A stretch of DNA of 64,000 nt, taken from the NCBI GenBank assembly GCA_965203575.1, contig OZ241894.1:248001-312000 (forward strand), in the 5' to 3' direction. The DNA comes from Aldehydirespirator sp965203575. Lineage in GTDB: Bacteria; Actinomycetota; Acidimicrobiia; Acidimicrobiales; Aldehydirespiratoraceae. Shown here piece by piece: positions 57,248-64,000 of the stretch (within the stretch, counting starts at the first letter, position 1; each line of letters begins with the position of its first letter). The notes under the pieces are model-generated. The model did no database searches. It was not told the origin of the DNA and saw nothing but the letters and a program-made list of their open reading frames with translations. The translations under genes and the position numbers were made by a program.

Positions 57248-58390
57248 TCAGCCGCCGGTGAACTCGGCGTACAGGTTCAGCAGGTCCTGGGCGTCCTGCG
57301 GACTGTTCGCTGACATGAGCTGATATCCCATGTGCACGACCGCGTCCGCCGATCCAGCCTCGATCTTGCCCTCGAGGATGTCGGCCGGGAGGTCGACGAC
57401 CGTCTGGCCGAGTTCGTGGAGCAGCAGGGAGGAACTGGCACGGTAGATGCCGCCCTCTCCACCGCCCGCGGCCACGAGCTCCAAGGCCTCGTTCTGGCCG
57501 TCGATGCCAGCCACGAAGAACGTGCTCGCATCGCGACCCGCCTCGATCTCGCCGAGGATCGCCTCGTAGGCGCCCATCGCTCCGGCGTCGTTGACTCCGA
57601 TCACCATGGCGATGTTCGGATTCGACTGGAAGAAGACCTGGGTGTCGTCCAGGCCCTGCGGGATGGATATCGCCTCGGACTCGAGGGGCGCCACTCCGGT
57701 GGCCTCGGTGATTATGTCGCGGATGGGGTCTGTGCGGTCCGTGCAGGGCTGCCCGCATCCGTCGTAGGTGAACAGCACCCACGAGAAGTCGTTCTGGTCG
57801 CCGGTGAAGTCCTCGTCGAACCACCTCAGCGCTTCGGCCGCGACGGACTCGCCTGCGCCCCGGTTGTCCCAGAGGATTGCACCGTCACCGGTCTCGGGGA
57901 TCTCGCTGGCGTAGCCGACTACGACGATTCCCTTGGCCTCGGCGTCCTCGAGCGTCGGGGCCAGGGCGTCGATGCCGCATATCGGCACGACCACAATGGC
58001 GTCGACATCCTGGACGACGAAGTTCTCGACGTCGCGGACCTGCGCGTCGCAGTCGCCGTTGGCCGCTCCCTCCAGGAACTCGTAGCCGCGGTTCTCAGCC
58101 TGCAGGCGGGCCGGGCCCGCCACGATCTTGTATATGCCGACCTGTTCGTTGCCGAAGCTGAAGGCGATGGTTCCGCCTTCCTCCATGGGCTCCTCGGCCG
58201 GCTCCTCCATAGGCTCCTCGGCCGGCTCCTCCATAGGCTCCTCTTCAGACTCCTCCATAGGCTCCTCGGCCGGCTGTGCAGCAGGCTCCGCCGGCGCGGC
58301 CGGAGCCTCGTCATCGCCATCATCCCCACATCCGGCCGCAATGAGGGCCACTGAGAATATTGCTATGAGAATGATAGTTAGTCTTCTCAT
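57248..58390 (-). CDS. sugar ABC importer binding lipoprotein, RbsB-like, with acidic stalk
   Basis: 380 residues. Leader MRRLTIILIAIFSVALIAAGC with a lipobox, then an acidic linker of repeated EEPMEEPA (about residues 28-70), then a periplasmic-binding-protein fold type I: VQDVDAIVVVPICG, ILWDNRGAGESVA, NIAMVIGVNDAGAMGAYEA, FFVAGIDGQNEA. The start region is AT-rich (58330-58400), unlike the rest, with a likely promoter further upstream. Confidence 0.9.
   Translation of the reverse strand: MRRLTIILIAIFSVALIAAGCGDDGDDEAPAAPAEPAAQPAEEPMEESEEEPMEEPAEEPMEEPAEEPMEEGGTIAFSFGNEQVGIYKIVAGPARLQAENRGYEFLEGAANGDCDAQVRDVENFVVQDVDAIVVVPICGIDALAPTLEDAEAKGIVVVGYASEIPETGDGAILWDNRGAGESVAAEALRWFDEDFTGDQNDFSWVLFTYDGCGQPCTDRTDPIRDIITEATGVAPLESEAISIPQGLDDTQVFFQSNPNIAMVIGVNDAGAMGAYEAILGEIEAGRDASTFFVAGIDGQNEALELVAAGGGEGGIYRASSSLLLHELGQTVVDLPADILEGKIEAGSADAVVHMGYQLMSANSPQDAQDLLNLYAEFTGG
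58184..58275 (-). repeat. 24-base coding repeats in the binding-protein stalk
   Basis: Three to four copies of a 24-base unit (of the form CTCCTCGGCCGGCTCCTCCA plus TAGG on the plus strand) encode the EEPMEEPA stalk. They are near-perfect, so slippage could change the length. Confidence 0.8.
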
Positions 58391-58458
58391 GTCTTGGTTC
58401 CTTTCATTGTGCTTGTCGTGGCCGCCAAGGGCCCGACGCGGCGATCGCCAATGGAGAG

Positions 58459-58533
58459 TCAGGCCGGGGCCAACTCGAACAACGGCTCGCGGTCGGTGAC
58501 GGTCACCGGGACTGACAGCACAAGATCGGTCAT
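58459..58533 (-). CDS. 24-aa ORF coupled to the alcohol dehydrogenase stop
   Basis: ATG at 58533 overlaps the dehydrogenase stop (ATGA) and encodes MTDLVLSVPVTVTDREPLF then ELAPA and a stop. It may be a leader peptide before the importer genes, or the stub of a lost gene. The rest of 58391-58458 has no other feature. Confidence 0.3.
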   Translation of the reverse strand: MTDLVLSVPVTVTDREPLFELAPA

Positions 58534-59561
58534 GCTGGCTGCCCCCCGGGGAGGACGATGGCGCGGCCGTTGATTCGGCCGGCGCGCAGATCGGAGAGAG
58601 CTTCGTTGATGCCGTCGAGAGGGTAGGGGCTCAAGGGCATGGAGAAGGCGTCGCGCTGGGCGAGGCGCACTACGTCGTGGAGGTCGAGGACGGTGCCGGC
58701 CACGACCGTGGTCAGCGAGGCCTCCGGCGCGAGCGCCTCGAAGCCGAAGGCGACATGACCGCCTGCGAGGCCGAGCAACGCCACAATCCCCCGCGCCGCG
58801 ACCGTGGCCGCAGCCAACCCGAGCGTCTCATCGGTTCCGACGAAGTCGATGACGGCCTCGGCGCCGCGCCCTACGGTCAGCTCGCTCAGCGCACTCGCGG
58901 CGTCAGTGCCCGATGGGACGGTGTCGTGCGCGCCCGCGGCCAGGGCGAGGTCGCGCGCCTCGGGACGGGGATCGACGGCCACCACGCGCGCCCCGGTGAG
59001 GGTGCGGGCGTAGTGGGTGGCATAGAGGCCCAACCCGCCAGCGCCAAGGATGACGAGGGTTGACTGGCCCGACAGGAACGGCGCCACCCGCTTGACCGCC
59101 GCGTAGGAGCACAGCGCCGCACAGCCGAAAGGAGTGGCGTCATACGGCGACACATCGCCGAGTGGCACAACGTGACGCCGGTGCGGCACCAGCACCAACT
59201 CCGCGAACCCGCCGTCAACGGTGGCGCCCGCCTCGTCACCGGAGGGGCAGAGCTGCTCGTGGCCGCCCACGCAGGCCTCACAGTGGCCGCATCCCCAGCC
59301 CACCATCACGGCTACCGGCGTCCCGACATCGAGGTCGCTCACGTCTGAGCCGATGGCTTCGACGACGCCCGCGATCTCGTGCCCGGGAGTCACCGGCCGG
59401 CGGATCATGTCGGCGAAGGCCCCATCAAGCACGTGGATGTCGGACCGGCACACGCCGGCGCCCACCACCCTCACCAGGACTTCGTCTCCGGACGGCTCAG
59501 GTTCTTCCACATCGAGGACCGCGAGGCTGTCGGCGTCGGGGAGCAGCCGGGCGGCCCTCAT
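58530..59561 (-). CDS. zinc alcohol dehydrogenase (MDR family) with structural zinc site
   Basis: 343 residues from the ATG at 59561. GVCRSDIHVLDG (catalytic Cys), GHEIAGVV (His and Glu), CGHCEACVGGHEQLC (four-Cys structural zinc), and VILGAGGLGLYATHYAR with VAVDPRPEA for NAD binding. Lies between a SnoaL-like gene, two bases away, and the importer, so it probably oxidises the imported compound. Confidence 0.92.
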   Translation of the reverse strand: MRAARLLPDADSLAVLDVEEPEPSGDEVLVRVVGAGVCRSDIHVLDGAFADMIRRPVTPGHEIAGVVEAIGSDVSDLDVGTPVAVMVGWGCGHCEACVGGHEQLCPSGDEAGATVDGGFAELVLVPHRRHVVPLGDVSPYDATPFGCAALCSYAAVKRVAPFLSGQSTLVILGAGGLGLYATHYARTLTGARVVAVDPRPEARDLALAAGAHDTVPSGTDAASALSELTVGRGAEAVIDFVGTDETLGLAAATVAARGIVALLGLAGGHVAFGFEALAPEASLTTVVAGTVLDLHDVVRLAQRDAFSMPLSPYPLDGINEALSDLRAGRINGRAIVLPGGQPA

Positions 59562-59562
59562 T

Positions 59563-59979
59563 TCAGAACTCCTGGCCCAACTGGTTCTGGAGCGTGACCA
59601 CGTCGGCGTAGATCGAGACCTGGGTGATGCGATGGTCGTCATCGAGTTGGAACACGTCGCACTCCGCGAAGGCGAACTCCCGACCGACGACCTCAGCGGG
59701 CATGCCTTCGGGCGCCTCGACCACCTGGCCGCTAATCCACAGCTGGACGGCGACCTGCCGCTCATCCCCGAAGATGTTGAGGATCTCACCGTGATAGTGG
59801 CCCCACGTATGGCAGTAGGCCAGCAGATCCATCACCTCTTGCTTACCCTTCACGGGATCGGGCATGAGCGGGTCCACGACCACGCAGTCGTCGGCCAGCG
59901 CGGATCGGACCTCGTCCCAGCGCGAGTTGAAGAAGGCGTCCAGATAGGCCGCCACCACATCGCACGCCTTGGTTTGCAT
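59563..59979 (-). CDS. SnoaL/NTF2-like protein 1
   Basis: 138 residues from the ATG at 59979 with AGAGGA upstream. The NTF2 cone fold is suggested by VAAYLDAFFNSRWDEVRSAL, VVVDPLMPDPVKGKQEVMDL and REFAFAECDVFQLDDDHRIT. Members include polyketide cyclases, epoxide hydrolases and isomerases, and simple binding proteins. It is related to the next gene, which lies 47 bases upstream in the transcript. Confidence 0.8.
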   Translation of the reverse strand: MQTKACDVVAAYLDAFFNSRWDEVRSALADDCVVVDPLMPDPVKGKQEVMDLLAYCHTWGHYHGEILNIFGDERQVAVQLWISGQVVEAPEGMPAEVVGREFAFAECDVFQLDDDHRITQVSIYADVVTLQNQLGQEF

Positions 59980-60026
59980 TGCTAGTCCTCTCTGCCGAGC
60001 GCCCGATGCCGGCTCGAATCGGTCTC

Positions 60027-60443
60027 TCAGTCCTCGGCCGGCTGCAGCTGTGCGGTAACGCTGGCCAGGTCGTAGTAGTAGGTCTCCTTCCAGATGCGCT
60101 CGTTGTCGTCGGTCAGGTCGAAGAAGCTGCAAGTGACCCAACGGATGACATTTCCCGAGGGCGGGTAGCCGAGGAACTCCCCGAGGTGGGTGCCGACCAG
60201 CACGAACTCCGCGGCTACCAGGTTCTCGCCGGTTACCCAGCGCTCGTCCTCGATGTGCATGTCCGGGAATGCGTTCGAGAGGTTGGCCATGTGCTCATGC
60301 AGGAAGGCACTGCCGTATGTGGGCTCGGGCGCGGCGACGTCTATGAGTATGCAGTCCTCGGTGTAGGTATCGATGACTCCTTGGGCGTCCTTGGCATTGA
60401 ATGCCGCAAAATTGCGGAGTACGACATCCTGTGGATCTTTCAT
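60027..60443 (-). CDS. SnoaL/NTF2-like protein 2
   Basis: 138 residues. NFAAFNAKDAQGVIDTYTED, FLHEHMANLSNAFPDMHIED, WVTGENLVAAEFVLVGTH and VTCSFFDLTDDNERIWKE. It is a typical SnoaL polyketide-cyclase-like protein. First gene of the SnoaL-SnoaL-dehydrogenase-importer run; the AT-rich 60530-60594 upstream, with TTATAAAATA on the minus strand, is a plausible promoter. Confidence 0.82.
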   Translation of the reverse strand: MKDPQDVVLRNFAAFNAKDAQGVIDTYTEDCILIDVAAPEPTYGSAFLHEHMANLSNAFPDMHIEDERWVTGENLVAAEFVLVGTHLGEFLGYPPSGNVIRWVTCSFFDLTDDNERIWKETYYYDLASVTAQLQPAED

Positions 60444-60539
60444 TCTGCTTCTCCGTTCGGGTGTTGTAATCGGTTAAGGGACGCCTATGATGCCCGGCGC
60501 GCGACGACGCGGAACTCATATTGGATGCAGTCTTCAAGT

Positions 60540-60594
60540 TGTCGGGTATTTTATAATGTGATTGGTAATATTCTTTGCCTATTGGTGTATATGC
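60540..60594 (-). promoter_or_regulatory. AT-rich promoter candidate
   Basis: The gap between the VOC gene and SnoaL gene 2 contains the lowest-GC stretch of the neighbourhood, with TATTTTATAATG and ATTGGTAATATTC on the plus strand. Placed 100-150 bases before the SnoaL start on the minus strand. Boundaries are not certain. Confidence 0.4.
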
Positions 60595-61062
60595 CTACGA
60601 TTCAATTGTCTCGAAAAAGCACACCAATGTTCCGTCGGGATCGCGCAGATATGTGGTCTTGGAAGACACGCCGTCGTCGGTCACATAGGGAACCGGATCC
60701 GACAACGTCTCGACCCCGGCTTCACGAGCCCGGGCCACAGCACTCTCGCTGTCAGTAACGGCCAAGGCGATGATCACCGTTCCGCCCTGATCCACATTGC
60801 TCGGTGGCTGTGGCGACCGGCCTGGAGTCGTGTACTCGATCAACTCCAGAGCGGTCTGGCCGTCGGGAGCTTCCATATAGACGACTCGGATTACTGCGTC
60901 GTCCACTCCACAAACTTGCTGATGGTACACGTCCCAACGCTCTCGTTCGGCCGGCGGAGGGAGTTCTACTGCCACTCGAAAGCCGAGCAGGTCGCGGTAG
61001 AAGGCCAACGAACGCTCCATGTCGGAAACGGTCACCGCGGTGGTCAACACGGAATCGATCAT
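60595..61062 (-). CDS. VOC-superfamily (glyoxalase/dioxygenase-like) protein
   Basis: 155 residues. TTAVTVSDMERSLAFYRDLL, TALELIEYTTPG with the metal-binding Glu, IIALAVTDSESAVARAREAG and LRDPDGTLVCFFE with a second Glu. One pair of beta-alpha-beta-beta-beta modules. Reaction unknown. Confidence 0.85.
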   Translation of the reverse strand: MIDSVLTTAVTVSDMERSLAFYRDLLGFRVAVELPPPAERERWDVYHQQVCGVDDAVIRVVYMEAPDGQTALELIEYTTPGRSPQPPSNVDQGGTVIIALAVTDSESAVARAREAGVETLSDPVPYVTDDGVSSKTTYLRDPDGTLVCFFETIES

Positions 61063-61225
61063 GCTCCGGGCCCCAATTTCAGGAGTACGACGCGCCCGGC
61101 TACTGGCAGGCGATGGACCGACGATACATCAGACAAATGACGCCTTCAAGGCGGGCGGGAGACCGCCTCGGCTCTGAGACTCGCCCGTGACGCGAGTCGC
61201 GTGCACGGACGGCACGAGGTTTCGC

Positions 61226-61642
61226 TCAGTCGGCGAGGTCGTCTGAGTCCGGATCGTGGATGTGGAAAATCTTGCGGACCGGCTCGATGACCGTCCAGTT
61301 CCACACCTCTCCCTTGCTATTGTAGAAGGTGTCGCCCGTGGTGAACTCGTGCGACTCCCCATCGGCTGAGACCAATCGGATCCTGCCCTCGAGCAGAGTG
61401 CAGATCTCGTCGCCCGGATAGGTGTATTCGAAGCTGCCCTCCGTGCACGCCCAAACACCCGTCATCGTGCGCTTACCAAGTCCGCCAGAGTCGAAACGAC
61501 CCGACTGGACCGGATTGCCTTCAAGCGTCTTCGCGTACGGCAGTTCGTCGAAACCGGGCCAGACATCAAGACCCCCCTGGTCCCTTAGTTCGTTGTAATC
61601 GAGCACTTCGTGTCCCCCTTTGCTCGTGACTGGGACAAGCAC
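61226..61642 (-). CDS. cupin-domain protein
   Basis: 138 residues from a GTG at 61642 preceded by GAGGGAA; the open frame continues 37 codons upstream without family features. YTYPGDEICTLLEGRIRLVS, SADGESHEFTTGDTFYNSKG and VWNWTVIEPVRKIFHI follow the single-barrel cupin-3 pattern (ethanolamine-utilisation/ureidoglycolate-like). Divergent from the SDR at 61809. Confidence 0.78.
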   Translation of the reverse strand: MLVPVTSKGGHEVLDYNELRDQGGLDVWPGFDELPYAKTLEGNPVQSGRFDSGGLGKRTMTGVWACTEGSFEYTYPGDEICTLLEGRIRLVSADGESHEFTTGDTFYNSKGEVWNWTVIEPVRKIFHIHDPDSDDLAD

Positions 61643-61748
61643 ATTAGTTCCCTCGTGGCAGTTGTGCACGGTGAACCACTGAACAGGTCGCCTAGGAGCA
61701 ACGATCGGATCCTGACTAGGATGAACTTCACGTTCTGGGCCGCGGGCA

Positions 61749-61764
61749 GACACGCAGGCGTGTC
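61749..61764 (+). promoter_or_regulatory. perfect 7-2-7 palindrome in a divergent promoter region
   Basis: GACACGCAGGCGTGTC lies 45 bases before the SDR start and about 107 bases before the cupin start. Size and position suit a dimeric repressor (TetR or GntR type) site controlling one or both operons. Confidence 0.5.
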
Positions 61765-61808
61765 CCGACCTGAATTGCTAATACCAAGATCGAGAACCGG
61801 GGGAAGAG

Positions 61809-62597
61809 ATGAGCCGACGATTCGAGGGACGCAACGTCTTCGTTACAGGAGCTGGAAGCGGTTTCGGACGACGTACCGCTGAATTGTTCGCTGCCGGGGG
61901 TGCCAAGAACCTGTACCTGCTCGACCACAAGCAGGAGCGGCTCGACTCGATCGCGCCGGTGATCGAGGAATTGGGGTCCACGCCGCACCTGCTGAACACC
62001 GATCTCAGTGTCATGGAGAATGGCGCTGACGCGGTGGCTCAGGCTCTGGCCATCGATCCGAAACTCGATGTGATGGTGTCCAACGCGGCGGCGTGGACCA
62101 GTGCCGAGTTCGTCGACATGACCGACGAGGAATGGCGCCGGGTCCTCTCGGTGAACCTCGACGCCTACTTCGTGATGGGCAGCCGGGCAGCCCGGGCGAT
62201 GAAGGAGACCGGCGGCGGAGTGATCCTGTTCACCTCGTCGATCGCTTCCCTCGGACACGGTCGGGGCTTCACGCACTATTGCGTGGCCAAGGCCGGCGTG
62301 GCCGCACTGACGAAGGCCATCGCGGTGGAGTGCGCGCCCTACAACATCCGATGCAACAGCGTCGGTCCGGGCCCGGCCGACACCCAGCAGTCAACCGACA
62401 TTGTGGGCGAGGAGTTGATGGACAAGTGGCGCAGTGAGGGCTTCCCGTTGGTCCCGGCCAACCGGCTGGCCTCCGTCGACGATGTGGCCCACGCCTTCCT
62501 GTACCTCGCCTCCGACGAGGCGCAGTATGTGTCGGGGATCAACCTCATCGTGGACGGTGCACTCACCGCCCAGACCTACGACGTACCCGAGAATTAG
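61809..62597 (+). CDS. short-chain dehydrogenase/reductase (copy 2 of a duplicated pair)
   Basis: 262 residues from an ATG with GGGGGAAGAG upstream. VFVTGAGSGFGRRTAELFAA, VSNAAAW, LFTSSIASLGHGRG, YCVAK and VSGINLIVDGALTAQTYDV; differs from the protein at 44936 at scattered positions only. It is followed after 15 bases by a PNPOx-like gene whose paralogue also lies near the first copy. Confidence 0.9.
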   Translation: MSRRFEGRNVFVTGAGSGFGRRTAELFAAGGAKNLYLLDHKQERLDSIAPVIEELGSTPHLLNTDLSVMENGADAVAQALAIDPKLDVMVSNAAAWTSAEFVDMTDEEWRRVLSVNLDAYFVMGSRAARAMKETGGGVILFTSSIASLGHGRGFTHYCVAKAGVAALTKAIAVECAPYNIRCNSVGPGPADTQQSTDIVGEELMDKWRSEGFPLVPANRLASVDDVAHAFLYLASDEAQYVSGINLIVDGALTAQTYDVPEN

Positions 62598-62612
62598 GAA
62601 AGGGGGCGGGCG

Positions 62613-63149
62613 ATGGCCGAGGAGTTTCGCGGGAAGATCGGCGTCATGGACAGCGAGGAGGTTGCGGCCTTCCTCGGCTCGGACGCGCTGGCCCGGCTGG
62701 CCTGCGTCAAGCCGGACGGATCGCCCTACGTGGTTCCCGTCTGGTTCCACTGGGACGGCAGGGACTTCTGGTTCGTGGGCCGCAAGAAGGCGGAGTGGTG
62801 CCGCTACCTGGAGCAGGATCCGAGGGTCTGCATCGTGATCGATGCTCCGCACAGCCCGGCCGACGAGATGGGCAAGTCGACGGAGGTCCCCAAGGTCTTC
62901 GCGGAGGGAACGGTGGAAGTGGTGGAACAGCCCAACATCGGAGGCCGGTGGGTCGGGATCGCCGAGCAGATGTCGTACCGGTACCTGGGCCCCAACGGTC
63001 CCACCTACCTGGCCGCGAGCAAGCAGCAGCCGAGGTGGCTGTTCCGAATGCAGCCGACCAGGATCAGGACCTGGCAGGGGGTCGGATGGGCGCCCAAGTA
63101 CTGGGTGGATGAGTCCGGCGGACCGAGTTACGAGCAGGTCCATTCCTGA
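62613..63149 (+). CDS. PNPOx-like split-barrel flavin protein (paralogue)
   Basis: 178 residues. FLGSDALARLACVKPDGSPY, VPVWFHWDGRDFWFVGRKKA, CIVIDAPHSPADEM, GIAEQMSYRYLGPNGPTYLA and GPSYEQVHS. Same length as the protein at 43534, aligned over its whole length. Probably co-transcribed with the SDR before it. Confidence 0.82.
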   Translation: MAEEFRGKIGVMDSEEVAAFLGSDALARLACVKPDGSPYVVPVWFHWDGRDFWFVGRKKAEWCRYLEQDPRVCIVIDAPHSPADEMGKSTEVPKVFAEGTVEVVEQPNIGGRWVGIAEQMSYRYLGPNGPTYLAASKQQPRWLFRMQPTRIRTWQGVGWAPKYWVDESGGPSYEQVHS

Positions 63150-63371
63150 CCGAGCGACGGCTCACCAATGACGCCGGTTAGCGGGGCGCCGGCTCGGGGC
63201 AGCTAGGCCGGCGCTGCGTCGCGGCTCTCCGGCGACTTGCCAGGTGGGGCGGGAGTGCAGCAGTCTGTGCAGGTCGCCCGGGGACGGCTGGCCTGCGTCG
63301 AGCTTCTGACAGCCGGTGACTTGTTACGCCTCTGATAGTATGGGCTTGCGCTCCCATTGAGACGATACATC

Positions 63372-63944
63372 ATGACAATCACTGAAACTCACAAGACTGT
63401 AGCTAAGCTCCTCACCGCTGATGACCTCTTGCGCCTCTACGGCGAAGGCGTGCGTGGCGAACTGATACGAGGAGTGCTGCACGAGACCATGGCCGCTGGA
63501 GTACGGCACGGCAAGATCGTCGTCAACCTGGCGGCTGCGCTGCACAACTTCGCGACGCCCCGAGCGCTGGGGACCGTCGTGGCATCCGACTCGGGGGTCT
63601 GGCTGGAACGCAATCCCGACACCGTGCGCGAACCCGACATCGCTTTCTTCTCGGCGGCAAGGATGCCCCTTGACGCCGGCATCGACGGCTACGCCGAGGT
63701 CGCGCCCGACCTCGTGGTGGAGGTCCGCTCCCCCAGCGACAGCCGACGCGACGTCCACGACAAGGCCCGCATGTGGATCAGCCACGACGTGAGCCTGGTG
63801 TGGGTGATCCACCCCGGTGCCCGCACCGTCGACGTCCACCGCCCCAACCGCGCCGTGACCACGCTCGCCGACGACGACATCCTCGACGGTGCCGACGTGC
63901 TCGCGGGGTTCACGCATTCGCTCGTTGAGGTCTTCGGGCCGTAG
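63372..63944 (+). CDS. Uma2-family (PD-(D/E)XK-like) putative endonuclease
   Basis: 190 residues from an ATG at 63372. ELIRGVLHETMAAGVRHGKI, REPDIAFFSAARMP, DLVVEVRSPSDSRRDVHDKA and VWVIHPGARTVDVHRP form the Uma2 (DUF820) nuclease core; the D and ExR-S positions are the predicted active site. These proteins are numerous in cyanobacteria and actinobacteria and their role is unproven. The 222 bases before it (63150-63371) hold no gene; an AT-rich TGATAGTATG lies near 63335. Confidence 0.85.
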   Translation: MTITETHKTVAKLLTADDLLRLYGEGVRGELIRGVLHETMAAGVRHGKIVVNLAAALHNFATPRALGTVVASDSGVWLERNPDTVREPDIAFFSAARMPLDAGIDGYAEVAPDLVVEVRSPSDSRRDVHDKARMWISHDVSLVWVIHPGARTVDVHRPNRAVTTLADDDILDGADVLAGFTHSLVEVFGP

Positions 63945-64000
63945 ACGTCCGGTCTCCCGCCGCCCGCGGCGTCATCCGGATCCGATGATCGCCCATCTGA

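Noticed and set aside
58184..58275. 24-base repeats considered as an array or a regulatory repeat
   Set aside because: They are contiguous, in frame, and explained by the acidic stalk of the binding protein.
1..64000. tRNA, rRNA and riboswitch genes
   Set aside because: No cloverleaf, rRNA segment or known aptamer core was recognised by eye; a covariance-model search would be needed to exclude them fully.

Overview
The window is high-GC DNA with tightly packed genes, frequent GTG starts and many 4-base ATGA/GTGA overlaps. Gene content is typical of an environmental actinobacterium: an LLM-class (luciferase-like, F420/FMN) oxidoreductase, many short-chain dehydrogenases, CocE/NonD hydrolases, PNPOx-like flavin proteins, and lipoproteins with Thr-rich 'TTTTTAAP' linkers. 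An acidimicrobial-type actinobacterium is my best guess; no rRNA or other marker gene is present to confirm it. I saw no tRNA, rRNA or CRISPR array.

Layout. (1) 1-7.2 kb: start of an acyl-CoA dehydrogenase, two paralogous membrane-anchored sulfite-oxidase-fold molybdoenzymes, an AMP-forming acyl-CoA ligase, and rsgA bracketed by a perfect 26-bp inverted repeat. (2) 7.3-15.1 kb: a probable purine/N-heterocycle salvage cluster with an XdhD-type Mo hydroxylase, an SsnA-like aminohydrolase, an LLM oxidoreductase, an 8-oxoguanine-deaminase-like amidohydrolase, a phosphoribosyltransferase and a bicupin. (3) 15.2-22.0 kb, minus strand: a seven-gene operon (PNPOx-like, aminotransferase, M20 hydrolase, RraA-like aldolase, stand-alone lipoyl protein, SDR, fused E1 alpha-beta) that looks like a catabolic route through a 2-oxo acid. 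(4) 22.0-26.6 kb: CocE hydrolase, HicB/HicA-like pair whose toxin is chimeric, two small ORFs, an alcohol dehydrogenase and an Ntn-type acyltransferase.

(5) 26.6-34.7 kb is the accessory region. It has lower GC and different codon use, and it lies between two copies of a 20-bp direct repeat at the 3' ends of coding sequences. It holds a GHKL (MutL/MORC-like) ATPase, an unrecognised 317-aa Rossmann-like protein and a DNA methylase that form one operon, decayed by two single-base frameshifts and by IS1595 debris. It also carries an apparently intact BglII-family restriction-modification pair, an IS481 remnant, and a DUF488-DUF488-dual-OB trio. This is a composite, partly decayed defence island and the most likely place for an undescribed system.

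(6) 34.9-46.5 kb: a peptide/nickel-type ABC importer whose second ATPase is encoded apart on the opposite strand, plus hydrolases, an aminotransferase, a PNPOx-like protein, SDRs and a metallo-beta-lactamase-fold protein. (7) 46.5-54.9 kb: an enolase-superfamily enzyme with a CocE hydrolase, then a MalEFG-type sugar importer without its ATPase, joined to a Gfo/Idh dehydrogenase and a TIM-barrel glycosidase-like protein. (8) 54.9-61.6 kb, minus strand: an RbsACB-type importer with a zinc alcohol dehydrogenase, two SnoaL-like proteins, a VOC protein and a cupin. (9) 61.8-64 kb: a second SDR plus PNPOx-like pair, paralogous to the one at 43.5-45.7 kb, and a Uma2 nuclease.
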